A stretch of DNA of 64,000 nt, taken from Ideonella sp. Lineage in GTDB: Bacteria; Pseudomonadota; Gammaproteobacteria; Burkholderiales; Burkholderiaceae_C. The notes beneath the pieces are model-generated. The model made no database searches, was not told the origin of the DNA, and saw only the letters and a list, made by a program, of their open reading frames with translations. This document shows, one piece after another, positions 34,665 to 42,539 of this stretch. Every line of letters begins with the position of its first letter. Position 1 is the first letter of the stretch. A program made the translations under genes and the position numbers. The DNA is taken from contig JADKIA010000003.1 of NCBI GenBank assembly GCA_016721465.1, forward strand, positions 558,001 to 622,000, read 5' to 3'.

Positions 34665-34721
34665 TATTTCCGATCTCCGCACTTCATTGCCTTGCAGTGT
34701 TGCCACTGCCGTTCATTGCCC

Positions 34722-35183
34722 ATGTCCGAATCCCGCTCGCCCCAGCAAACCGCAGAAGCCGTGCGCGCCGCCATGTTGGCCAACGACACGGTGCTGCGCA
34801 CGCTTGGCATCGACGTGGGCGCGGTGGGCCCGGGCCGTGCCACGGTGTCCATGACGGTGCGGGCCGACATGCTCAACGGGTTTGCCATTTGCCATGGCGG
34901 TCTGGTCACGACGCTGGCCGATACCGCGTTTGCCTACGCCTGCAATGCCTACGACGAGCTCACCGTGGCGGCAGGCTTCTCGGTGGACCTGCTCGCGCCA
35001 TCACACGAGGGTGATGTGCTCACCGCGGTGGCCGCGGAGGCCAGCAAGACCGGTCGCACGGGCCTGTACGACATCGAGGTGCGCAATCAGCGCGGCGACC
35101 GCGTGGCGCTGTTTCGCGGCCGGTCCTACACCCTGAAAGGGCGCCCCGTGGTGGGTGGCTCTCCGGTGAAGCGGGCGGCCTGA
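34722..35183 (+). CDS. PaaI-type hydroxyphenylacetyl-CoA thioesterase
   Basis: A 153-residue hotdog thioesterase with the PaaI pattern FAICHGGLVTTLADTAFAYACN (around residues 57-78), where the Asp and the HGG segment form the active site. PaaI removes CoA from stalled aryl-CoA intermediates and protects CoA pools. The ATG at 34722 is chosen because it follows the operator/promoter and matches family starts. Its stop overlaps the TetR start (TGATG). Confidence 0.85.
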   Translation: MSESRSPQQTAEAVRAAMLANDTVLRTLGIDVGAVGPGRATVSMTVRADMLNGFAICHGGLVTTLADTAFAYACNAYDELTVAAGFSVDLLAPSHEGDVLTAVAAEASKTGRTGLYDIEVRNQRGDRVALFRGRSYTLKGRPVVGGSPVKRAA

Positions 35184-35854
35184 TGGCACGCAGGCGCAGC
35201 GCCGGCTTCGACGATCAGCGCGATGCCATCCTGGCCGAGGCGGCCGCGTTGTTTGCGCGTCAGGGATACACCGCCACGTCGATGAACCAGGTGGCCGCTG
35301 CCTGCGGCGTGTCCAAGGCGACGCTCTACCACTATGTGCGCGACAAGCACGAGCTGCTGCTGTGCGTGGCCGACACCCACGTCGCGCGGTTGGAGACGCT
35401 GGTCAACGAGGTCTGGTCGGAGACCGCCGAGCCGCGTGGGCGACTCGCCGCGCTGATCACGCGCTTCGTGCTGGTCTATACCGACGCGCAGGACCAGCAC
35501 CGCGTGCTCACCGACGATGTGCGCTTCCTCGATGATGCTGCGCGCGAGCGTGTGCTGGGCACGCAGCGGCGCGTGGTGGCCCGCTTTGCGCAGGCCGTGC
35601 AGGCCGTTCGGCCCGAGTTGGGCGCTGCGGCGCTGACCAAGCCGCTGACCATGCTGCTGTTCGGCATGATCAACTGGATGTTCACCTGGCTGCGCCCCGA
35701 TGGCCGGCTCGACCACGCCGCCATGGCACCCCTCGTGGTGGACCTGTTCATGGGTGGCCTGGACCACCTGCGGGTACCGACCGTCGCCGGCAGCGCATCC
35801 ACTTCACGTTCCGCAACCCGTTCCAAGAAACCTCACAAGGAGCTTCAAGCATGA
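35183..35854 (+). CDS. TetR-family transcriptional regulator
   Basis: A 223-residue regulator with the TetR helix-turn-helix ILAEAAALFARQGYTATSMN then QVAAACGVSKATLYHYVRDK (residues about 16-55). The C-terminal ligand domain runs to about residue 200, with a basic tail. Coupled to paaI on one side and to the second binding protein on the other (ATGA overlap), it should control these genes through the palindrome at 34651. The ligand is probably an acyl- or aryl-CoA. Confidence 0.9.
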   Translation: MARRRSAGFDDQRDAILAEAAALFARQGYTATSMNQVAAACGVSKATLYHYVRDKHELLLCVADTHVARLETLVNEVWSETAEPRGRLAALITRFVLVYTDAQDQHRVLTDDVRFLDDAARERVLGTQRRVVARFAQAVQAVRPELGAAALTKPLTMLLFGMINWMFTWLRPDGRLDHAAMAPLVVDLFMGGLDHLRVPTVAGSASTSRSATRSKKPHKELQA

Positions 35855-36996
35855 CCTTCATCCGCAAATTGGCCGCCGTGGCCCTGGCCACCGCGGCCCT
35901 GGCTGCGCAGGCCGACATCACCGTCGGCGTCACGCTGTCGGCCACCGGCCCGGCCGCCTCGCTCGGCATCCCCGAGAAGAACACCATCGAGCTGATGCCG
36001 CGCACCATCGCTGGCCACAAGGTGAACTACATCGTGCTGGACGACGCGTCCGACACCACCGCCGCCGTGGCCAACGTGCGTCGCCTGGTCACGGAGAGCA
36101 AGGTCGACGTCATCATTGGCTCCACCACCACGCCGAACTCGCTGGCCATGCTCGACGTGGTGGCCGAGAGCCAGACGCCGATGGTGTCGCTGGCCGCCTC
36201 GTCGCGCGTGGTCGAGCCCGTGGACGCCAAGCGCAGGTGGGTGTTCAAGACGCCGCAGAACGACATCATGATGGCCCTGGCCATCGCCCAGCACATGGCC
36301 GACAACGGTGTGAAGACCGTGGGCTTCGTCGGCTTCGCCGATGCCTATGGCGAAGGCTGGGCGCAGGAGTTCGGCAAGGCCGCCGGCCTGAAGGGCATCC
36401 AGATCGTGGCCAGCGAGCGCTATGCCCGCACCGATGCGTCGGTCACCGGCCAGGTGCTCAAGCTGATGGGCGCCAACCCACAGGCCGTGCTCGTGGCCGG
36501 CTCGGGCACGCCGGCCGCGCTGCCGCAGCGCACGCTGAAGGAACGGGGCTACGCCGGCAAGGTCTATCAGACCCATGGCGTGGCCAACAACGATTTCCTG
36601 CGCGTGGTCGGCAGCGATGGTGAGGGCACGCTGTTGCCGTCTGGCCCCGTCTTGGTGGCCAACCAGTTGCCCGCGAACAACCCGGTGCGCAAGTCGGCAC
36701 TCGATTACGTCAGCGCCTACGAGGCCAAGTTCGGCAAGGGCAGCGTGTCCACCTTCGGCGCGCACGCCTGGGACGCCGGCCTGGTGATCCAGGCCGCCGC
36801 CACGGCCGCCGCCAAGAAGGCACAGCCCGGCACACCAGCCTTCCGCGCCGAGCTGCGCAATGCGCTCGAGGCCACCAAGGAGGTGGTCGGCGCCCACGGC
36901 ATCTTCAACATGTCGGCCAACGACCACAACGGGCTGGACCAGCGCGCTCGTGTGATGGTCAAGATCAGCAAGGGGACCTGGGTGTACCAACCCTGA
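35851..36996 (+). CDS. Second ABC substrate-binding protein, paralogue of the one at 27247
   Basis: A 381-residue periplasmic protein: signal peptide MTFIRKLAAVALATAALAAQ then ADITVGVTLSATGPAASLGIP. It aligns by eye with the product of 27247 along its whole length (shared DITVGV, LGIP, VNLI/VNYI-LDDA, KVDIIIGS/KVDVIIGS, GYTDAYGE/GFADAYGE, VYQTH). No permease or ATPase accompanies it, so it probably delivers a different ligand to the same transporter. A good ribosome site (AAGGAGC) precedes the ATG. Confidence 0.87.
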   Translation: MTFIRKLAAVALATAALAAQADITVGVTLSATGPAASLGIPEKNTIELMPRTIAGHKVNYIVLDDASDTTAAVANVRRLVTESKVDVIIGSTTTPNSLAMLDVVAESQTPMVSLAASSRVVEPVDAKRRWVFKTPQNDIMMALAIAQHMADNGVKTVGFVGFADAYGEGWAQEFGKAAGLKGIQIVASERYARTDASVTGQVLKLMGANPQAVLVAGSGTPAALPQRTLKERGYAGKVYQTHGVANNDFLRVVGSDGEGTLLPSGPVLVANQLPANNPVRKSALDYVSAYEAKFGKGSVSTFGAHAWDAGLVIQAAATAAAKKAQPGTPAFRAELRNALEATKEVVGAHGIFNMSANDHNGLDQRARVMVKISKGTWVYQP

Positions 36997-37004
36997 CCCA
37001 CCCC

Positions 37005-37085
37005 CGAAGCGCCTTCGCGGCGCTTCCCCCTCAAGGGGGCAACTCCAGTGGCCCGGCGAAGCCGGTTCCACGGCGTTCACTGGGT
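37005..37085. repeat. Intergenic repeat region including copy B of the 20-base repeat
   Basis: It contains GAAGCGCC-ttcgc-GGCGCTTC and CCCCCtcaaGGGGG palindromes and, at 37053-37072, the exact 20-base repeat also seen at 28448. It sits after the second binding-protein gene. One of the hairpins may terminate that unit, though no T-run is visible. Confidence 0.6.
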
Positions 37086-37185
37086 TGGTCCGGTTTCCTC
37101 CCGCGAAGGCGCGGCTTCGGCGTCCTGCTCAACGGCAACGAAAGGGGCCGCAGCGATGCGGCCCTTCGTCATGGTGCCAGGCGCG

Positions 37186-38331
37186 TCACCAGGACGCCCG
37201 TCCCATGCCCATCACGCGCCGATACCACTCGTGGAAGTGCACCATGCCGTCTTCCATCGGGCTCTGATAGGGGCCGGCTTCGTCGTCGCCGCGGTCCATC
37301 AGGGCCCGGCGACCGGCGTCCATGCGCAAGGCAATCTCGTCGTCCTCGATGCAGGTTTCCATGTAGGCGGCCTGTTCGGCCTCGATGAACTCGCGCTCGA
37401 AGGCGGCGATCTCCTCAGGGTAGTAGAACTCCACCATGTTCAGCGTCTTCTGCGGGCCCCTGGGGTGCAACGTGGACACCACCAGCACGTGCGGGTACCA
37501 CTCCACCATGATGTTGGGGTAGTAGGTGAGCCAGATCGCGCCTTGCTTGGGCGGCGCGCCATTGCCCAGCGCCAGAACGGCCTCGTGCCAACGCTTGTAG
37601 GCCGGCGAGCCGGCTTGTCGCAGTGAGTCGTTGATGCCCACGGTCTGCACCGAGTGGTGGCGGCTGAACTCCCAGCGCAGGTCGTCGCAACTGACGAAGC
37701 GGCCCAGCCCGGGGTGAAAGGGGCCGACGTGGTAGTCCTCGAGGTAGACCTCGATGAAGGTCTTCCAGTTGTAGTCGCACTCGTGCAGGTGCACCTTGTC
37801 GAGCACATAGCCGCTGAAATCCAGATCGGCCTTGGGGCCGACATGGCCCAATTCGGTGGTGATGTCGCGACCGTTGTCCTCGAACACCATGCCGTTCCAG
37901 CTTCGGGTGCGGTAGCGCTGCAGGTTCAGGCAAGGGTCCTTCTCGAACAGTGGTGCGCCCAGCAAGTTGCCCTGCAGGTCGTAGGTCCAGCGGTGCAGCG
38001 GGCAGACGATGTTGTGCTTGGCGTGGCCGCGTCCACGCAGCATCAGCGCCTGGCGATGGCGGCAGACGTTGGAGATGAGCTCCACGCCTTCGGTCGTGCG
38101 CACCAGGGTCCGGCCTTCACCCTCTTGCGGCAAGGCGTAGAAGTCGCCCACATTGGGCACCGACAGCTCGTGCCCGAGGTAGCGCGGCCCATGCTGGAAG
38201 ATCAACTCCAGCTCGCGGCGATACAACTCGTCGGCGAAGTAGGTGGAAACGGAAAGCTGCGAGCGGCTGGTGGCGTCGGTGTCGACATCACTTAGCGTGA
38301 GAGCTTTGAGACGGGTGCTCAGGTCCGACAT
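37186..38331 (-). CDS. Rieske aromatic-ring/aliphatic oxygenase, alpha subunit
   Basis: A 381-residue protein with a Rieske 2Fe-2S site, CRH-X17-CPLH (about residues 89-112), and a catalytic domain with a mononuclear iron motif (D/E-H-H type) in YLEDYHVGPFHPGL (about residues 194-207). Such oxygenases hydroxylate or demethylate aromatics with electrons from a reductase, and none is encoded nearby. It is on the opposite strand to the catabolic island and next to xseB, a placement I recall in related Comamonadaceae, so it may not belong to the island. Confidence 0.82.
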   Translation of the reverse strand: MSDLSTRLKALTLSDVDTDATSRSQLSVSTYFADELYRRELELIFQHGPRYLGHELSVPNVGDFYALPQEGEGRTLVRTTEGVELISNVCRHRQALMLRGRGHAKHNIVCPLHRWTYDLQGNLLGAPLFEKDPCLNLQRYRTRSWNGMVFEDNGRDITTELGHVGPKADLDFSGYVLDKVHLHECDYNWKTFIEVYLEDYHVGPFHPGLGRFVSCDDLRWEFSRHHSVQTVGINDSLRQAGSPAYKRWHEAVLALGNGAPPKQGAIWLTYYPNIMVEWYPHVLVVSTLHPRGPQKTLNMVEFYYPEEIAAFEREFIEAEQAAYMETCIEDDEIALRMDAGRRALMDRGDDEAGPYQSPMEDGMVHFHEWYRRVMGMGRASW

Positions 38332-38427
38332 GGTTCCCAGGTTCTCCTGAAAAGGTCGTCAACCCCCCACCCGGTGGCCCTGCGGATGGGATCGTTTCAA
38401 TGGACGCCAAGCGGGACGGGTGCCCAT

Positions 38428-38443
38428 TTGACAGAGCCGTCAA
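38428..38443. promoter_or_regulatory. TTGAC-N6-GTCAA inverted repeat upstream of xseB and the Rieske gene
   Basis: Five-base inverted arms in the 180-base divergent region between the Rieske gene (start at 38331) and xseB (start at 38512). The left arm includes a consensus TTGACA -35 hexamer, but I find no well-spaced -10. It may be an operator or chance. Confidence 0.25.
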
Positions 38444-38511
38444 TTCTATCCGTCGGCGTCTCGACTTCCGGCGGGCGACTAAAATCAGCGCTGTCTGCAC
38501 ACTGCCTGCCC

Positions 38512-38757
38512 ATGACCAAGCGCACCACACCGCCGCCCGAGGATCCTGCCGAGCCCGCCAGCTACGAGCTCGCGCTGGCCGAGCTTGAGCGCCTGGTGCA
38601 GTCCATGGAAAGCGGCCAGATGCCGCTGGACACCCTGCTCGACAGCTACCGCCGCAGCGCGATGCTGCTGGCCTTCTGTCGCGCCCGGCTGCAAGCCATC
38701 GAAGCGCAGGTCAAGGTTCTGGAAGACGGGCAGCTGAAGGACTGGGCGACTCAATGA
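38512..38757 (+). CDS. xseB: Exodeoxyribonuclease VII small subunit
   Basis: An 81-residue protein. SYELALAELERLVQSMESGQ then MPLDTLLDSYRRSAMLLAFC is the XseB two-helix signature. It binds XseA to form the single-strand exonuclease VII; xseA is not in the window. The start at 38512 is used because longer frames run through the promoter. Its stop overlaps ispA. Confidence 0.93.
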   Translation: MTKRTTPPPEDPAEPASYELALAELERLVQSMESGQMPLDTLLDSYRRSAMLLAFCRARLQAIEAQVKVLEDGQLKDWATQ

Positions 38758-39647
38758 ACTCGCGCGCTGGTTTCGAAAACTGGATACGCGAGGCGCTGCT
38801 GCAGACCGAATCCGCGCTCGATGCCTGGGTGCCAGGCGATGCGCCGGCCGCACTGGGCGAGGCCATGCGCTATGGCGTGCTCGATGGCGGCAAGCGCCTG
38901 CGACCGCTGTTGGTGTTGGCAGCCAGCCAGGCCGTTGGCGGCCATCCGCAGGCGGCGTTGCGCGCGGCCGTGGCGGTGGAGTTGATCCATGCCTACTCGC
39001 TGGTGCACGACGACATGCCGTGCATGGACAACGATGTGTTGCGGCGGGGCAAGCCCACGGTGCACGTGAAATACGGCGAAGCCAGTGCCATGCTGGCCGG
39101 CGATGCGATGCAAGCGCTGGCCTTCGAGGTGCTCACGCCCACCGACAGCCACGTGCCGCCGGCCTTGCAGGCCCGCCTGTGTGGCCTGTTGGCGCGTTCG
39201 GCGGGTTGCGCCGGCATGGCCGGGGGGCAGGCCATCGACCTGGCCAGCATCGGCCAGCCGCTCAGCGAGGCCGAACTGCGCGAGATGCACCGCCGCAAGA
39301 CCGGCGCTCTGTTGCAGGCCAGCGTGCTGATGGGCGCGGCCACGGGCGCGGCCAGTGCCTCGGCCTGGGCGGCGCTGTCGGACTACGGCGCTGCCATCGG
39401 CCTGGCCTTCCAGGTCGTGGACGACATCCTCGATGTCACTCAGGCCTCTGACACGCTGGGCAAGACCGCCGGCAAGGACGCCGAGGCCAACAAGCCCACC
39501 TACGTGACGGTGCTGGGCCTCGAAGCGGCCCGCGCCGAGGCCCAGGCGCTTCGCCGCAGTGCGCACGAGGCTTTGGCCCGCAGCGGCTTGAGCAGCGGCG
39601 CCTGCTTGGCCATGCTGGCCGACATGGTGGTCGAGCGCGACCGCTGA
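38754..39647 (+). CDS. ispA: Farnesyl diphosphate synthase / polyprenyl synthetase
   Basis: A 297-residue prenyltransferase with DGGKRLRP, the first Asp-rich motif DDMPCMDND (around residue 84) and the second DDILDVT (around 223). It condenses IPP with DMAPP and GPP to farnesyl diphosphate. The xseB-ispA-dxs order is the classical isoprenoid operon. It starts with ATGA overlapping the xseB stop. Confidence 0.95.
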   Translation: MNSRAGFENWIREALLQTESALDAWVPGDAPAALGEAMRYGVLDGGKRLRPLLVLAASQAVGGHPQAALRAAVAVELIHAYSLVHDDMPCMDNDVLRRGKPTVHVKYGEASAMLAGDAMQALAFEVLTPTDSHVPPALQARLCGLLARSAGCAGMAGGQAIDLASIGQPLSEAELREMHRRKTGALLQASVLMGAATGAASASAWAALSDYGAAIGLAFQVVDDILDVTQASDTLGKTAGKDAEANKPTYVTVLGLEAARAEAQALRRSAHEALARSGLSSGACLAMLADMVVERDR

Positions 39648-39661
39648 AAACCGTTTCCTTG

Positions 39662-41608
39662 ATGACCAACTCCCTGCTCGAAAAGATCAACAGCCCGGCG
39701 GAGCTGCGCCGCCTGTCGCGCACTGAGTTGCGCGTCCTGGCACGCGAGCTGCGAGAGTTCGTGCTGCAGAGCGTGGGCCGCACCGGTGGCCACCTGTCGT
39801 CCAACCTGGGCACGGTGGAGCTCACCATTGCCTTGCACTACGTCTTCAACACGCCACACGACCGGATCGTGTGGGACGTGGGCCACCAGACCTATCCGCA
39901 CAAGGCCCTCACCGGGCGGCGGGGGCGCATGGATTCCCTGCGCCAATTGGGAGGCATCGGCGGCTTCCCGCGGCGCGACGAGAGCGAGTACGACGCCTTC
40001 GGCACGGCACATTCGTCGACCTCGATCTCCGCCGCGCTGGGCATGGCGCACGCCGCCAAGCTCAAGGGCGAGGCGCGGCGCGCGGTGGCCGTGATCGGCG
40101 ATGGCGCGCTCACCGGAGGCATGGCCTTCGAGGCGATGAACCACGCTGGCGCGCCGCACGGCGTGGGCCCGGCCGACGTGCTGGTGATCCTCAACGACAA
40201 CGACATGTCGATCTCGCCGCCGGTGGGGGCCTTGAACAAGCACCTTGCACGTTTGATGAGCGGCCAGTTCTACGAGGCCGCGCGCCAGGGCGCCAAGAGC
40301 GTTTTGAAGAACACGCCGCTGTATGAGTTTGCCCGGCGCTTCGAAGAACACACCAAGGGCATGGTCGTGCCCGGCACGATCTTCGAGGAACTGGGCTTCA
40401 CCTACGTCGGACCGATCGACGGCCACGACCTCGATTCGCTGATCCCCACGCTGGAGAACCTGCGCGACAAGTCCGGCCCGCAGTTCCTGCACGTCGTCAC
40501 GAAGAAGGGCTATGGCTACAAGTTGGCCGAGCACGACCCGGTCAACTACCACGGGCCGGGCAAGTTCGACCCCGCCGTGGGCCTGGTCAAGCCCGCCACG
40601 CCGCCCAAGCTGACCTTCACCCAGGTCTTCGGGCAGTGGCTGTGCGACATGGCCGAGGCCGATCCGCGCCTGGTGGGCATCACGCCGGCCATGCGCGAGG
40701 GCTCGGGCATGGTGGAGTTCGAGAAGCGCTTTCCCACCCGATACCACGACGTGGGCATTGCCGAGCAGCATGCCGTCACCTTTGCAGCCGGGCTGGCCTG
40801 CGAGGGGCTGAAGCCGGTGGTGGCGATCTACAGCACCTTTCTGCAGCGCGGCTACGACCAATTGATCCATGACGTGGCCCTGCAGGACCTGCCGGTGGTG
40901 TTTGCGCTCGATCGCGCCGGCCTGGTGGGCGCCGATGGCCCCACCCACGCGGGGGCCTACGACATCGCCTTCGTGCGCTGCGTGCCCAACATGAGCCTGC
41001 TCACGCCAGCCGATGAGAACGAGTGCCGCATGGCCTTGTCCACCGCGTTTGCGCGTCAGCATCCGGTGGCCGTGCGCTATCCGCGCGGTGCGGGTGCTGG
41101 CGTGGCGGTGCAGCCCGGCCTGGCGAGCCTGCCCTGGGGCCAGGGCGAGCTGCGCCGGCAATCCGGCCTGGCGCGGGGCGATGGCGGCAGCACCCCGCGG
41201 CGCGTCGCCATCCTGGCCTTCGGCACCTTGCTCTACCCGGCACTGGCCGCTGCCGACAGGCTCGACGCGACGGTGGCCAACATGCGATTCGTGAAGCCGC
41301 TGGACACCGCACTGGTGGCCGAGCTGGCGCGCACGCACGACGCACTGGTCACGGTGGAAGAGGGCTGTGTGATGGGTGGCGCGGGCAGTGCCGTTGCCGA
41401 ACACCTTGCCGCTGCAGGCATCACGGTGCCGCTCCTGATGCTGGGCCTGCCCGACGAATTCATCGAGCATGGCGACCCGGCCAAGTTGCTGGCCATGGTG
41501 GGACTGGACGCGGCTGGCATCGAGCAATCGGTGCGCAAGCGCTTCGGCGCGCATCTGTCGCTGGTGTCTTCATTGACGTCGCCGGTGCGGCCGGCGGCGA
41601 ACGACTGA
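39662..41608 (+). CDS. dxs: 1-deoxy-D-xylulose-5-phosphate synthase
   Basis: Dxs (648 residues) makes DXP from pyruvate and glyceraldehyde-3-phosphate for the MEP pathway. The thiamine diphosphate motif is GDGALTGGMAFEAMNHAG...LNDNDMS (about residues 146-182). GGHLSSNLGTVELTIAL and the transketolase-like AEQHAVTFAAGLA follow. I use ATG 39662; a TTG directly before it is also in frame. It is 14 bases after ispA. Confidence 0.96.
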   Translation: MTNSLLEKINSPAELRRLSRTELRVLARELREFVLQSVGRTGGHLSSNLGTVELTIALHYVFNTPHDRIVWDVGHQTYPHKALTGRRGRMDSLRQLGGIGGFPRRDESEYDAFGTAHSSTSISAALGMAHAAKLKGEARRAVAVIGDGALTGGMAFEAMNHAGAPHGVGPADVLVILNDNDMSISPPVGALNKHLARLMSGQFYEAARQGAKSVLKNTPLYEFARRFEEHTKGMVVPGTIFEELGFTYVGPIDGHDLDSLIPTLENLRDKSGPQFLHVVTKKGYGYKLAEHDPVNYHGPGKFDPAVGLVKPATPPKLTFTQVFGQWLCDMAEADPRLVGITPAMREGSGMVEFEKRFPTRYHDVGIAEQHAVTFAAGLACEGLKPVVAIYSTFLQRGYDQLIHDVALQDLPVVFALDRAGLVGADGPTHAGAYDIAFVRCVPNMSLLTPADENECRMALSTAFARQHPVAVRYPRGAGAGVAVQPGLASLPWGQGELRRQSGLARGDGGSTPRRVAILAFGTLLYPALAAADRLDATVANMRFVKPLDTALVAELARTHDALVTVEEGCVMGGAGSAVAEHLAAAGITVPLLMLGLPDEFIEHGDPAKLLAMVGLDAAGIEQSVRKRFGAHLSLVSSLTSPVRPAAND

Positions 41609-41699
41609 AGCCCGACCGCCTGACACCCGCGCGACAAGACCCTCGCGCCACCCCAATCCACAATCGGTGTCATGCTTCGTCGTGCACCGACGACAGACG

Positions 41700-42491
41700 A
41701 TGAACAGCCTCACCGACGCCATCCACATCCCCGACACCCAGAGCGAACGCGATGAGCGGCGCCTTCCGATCCAGCGCGTGGGTGTCAAGGACGTGCGCTG
41801 GCCGCTGACCCTCAGTGTGGCCGGCCATGCCCAGCCCACGGTGGCGATGTGGGACCTGGACGTGGCACTGCCCGCCGAGAAGAAGGGCACGCACATGTCC
41901 CGCTTCGTCGCGTGGCTCGATCAGCTGCGCACGCCGCTGGACGCGGCCACCCTGCGCGCGCAACTGGCCGCGATGCTGGACAAGCTGGGTGCGAGCGAAG
42001 GCCGCATCGAGGCCCGCTTCAGTTTCTTCCTGCGCAAGCGCGCGCCGGTCTCGGGCGTGCAAAGCCTGCTCGACTACCAAGGCCGCTGGATCGCTGAGAC
42101 TCGCCATGGCGTCACCACCATCCGGGCCGAGGTGGGTGTGCCGGTGAAGAGCCTGTGCCCGTGCTCGAAGGAGATCTCGGACTACGGTGCGCACAACCAG
42201 CGCTCGCTGGTGACCATCCGGGTGGAACTGCTGCAATCCGTCGAGTGGCTGGAACTGGTGCGCTTTGCCGAGGAATCCGCTTCCAGCGAGATCTGGCCGC
42301 TGCTCAAGCGCCAGGACGAGAAGTGGGTCACCGAGCGGGCCTACGAGAACCCCAAGTTCGTCGAGGATCTGGTGCGCGACGTGGCCTTGCGGCTCAACGC
42401 CGACCCGCGCATCGGAGGCTACTGTGTGGATGTGGAGAACTTCGAGAGCATCCACAACCACAGTGCCTATGCACGCATAGAGCGCCAGTGA
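41700..42491 (+). CDS. folE2: GTP cyclohydrolase FolE2 (type IB)
   Basis: A 263-residue enzyme with the start MNSLTDAIHIPDTQSERDER and the metal Cys in SLCPCSKEISDYGAHNQRS (around residue 150), both FolE2 signatures. FolE2 converts GTP to dihydroneopterin triphosphate and can use metals other than zinc. No zinc-limitation (Zur) box was recognised upstream, so it may be the main folate enzyme here. Confidence 0.94.
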   Translation: MNSLTDAIHIPDTQSERDERRLPIQRVGVKDVRWPLTLSVAGHAQPTVAMWDLDVALPAEKKGTHMSRFVAWLDQLRTPLDAATLRAQLAAMLDKLGASEGRIEARFSFFLRKRAPVSGVQSLLDYQGRWIAETRHGVTTIRAEVGVPVKSLCPCSKEISDYGAHNQRSLVTIRVELLQSVEWLELVRFAEESASSEIWPLLKRQDEKWVTERAYENPKFVEDLVRDVALRLNADPRIGGYCVDVENFESIHNHSAYARIERQ

Positions 42492-42539
42492 CGGCTTGGG
42501 CTGAACGGTCCTCCGCCGGCGACACCAGCACCCCGCAGC

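Noticed and set aside
37186..38331. Rieske oxygenase as a member of the phenylpropenoid island
   Set aside because: It is on the opposite strand after a repeat region, has no reductase, and sits next to xseB as I recall from related genomes without such islands; kept as a separate gene.
39500..41554. 684-codon minus-strand open frame opposite dxs
   Set aside because: Same compositional artefact; the dxs translation is complete and conserved.
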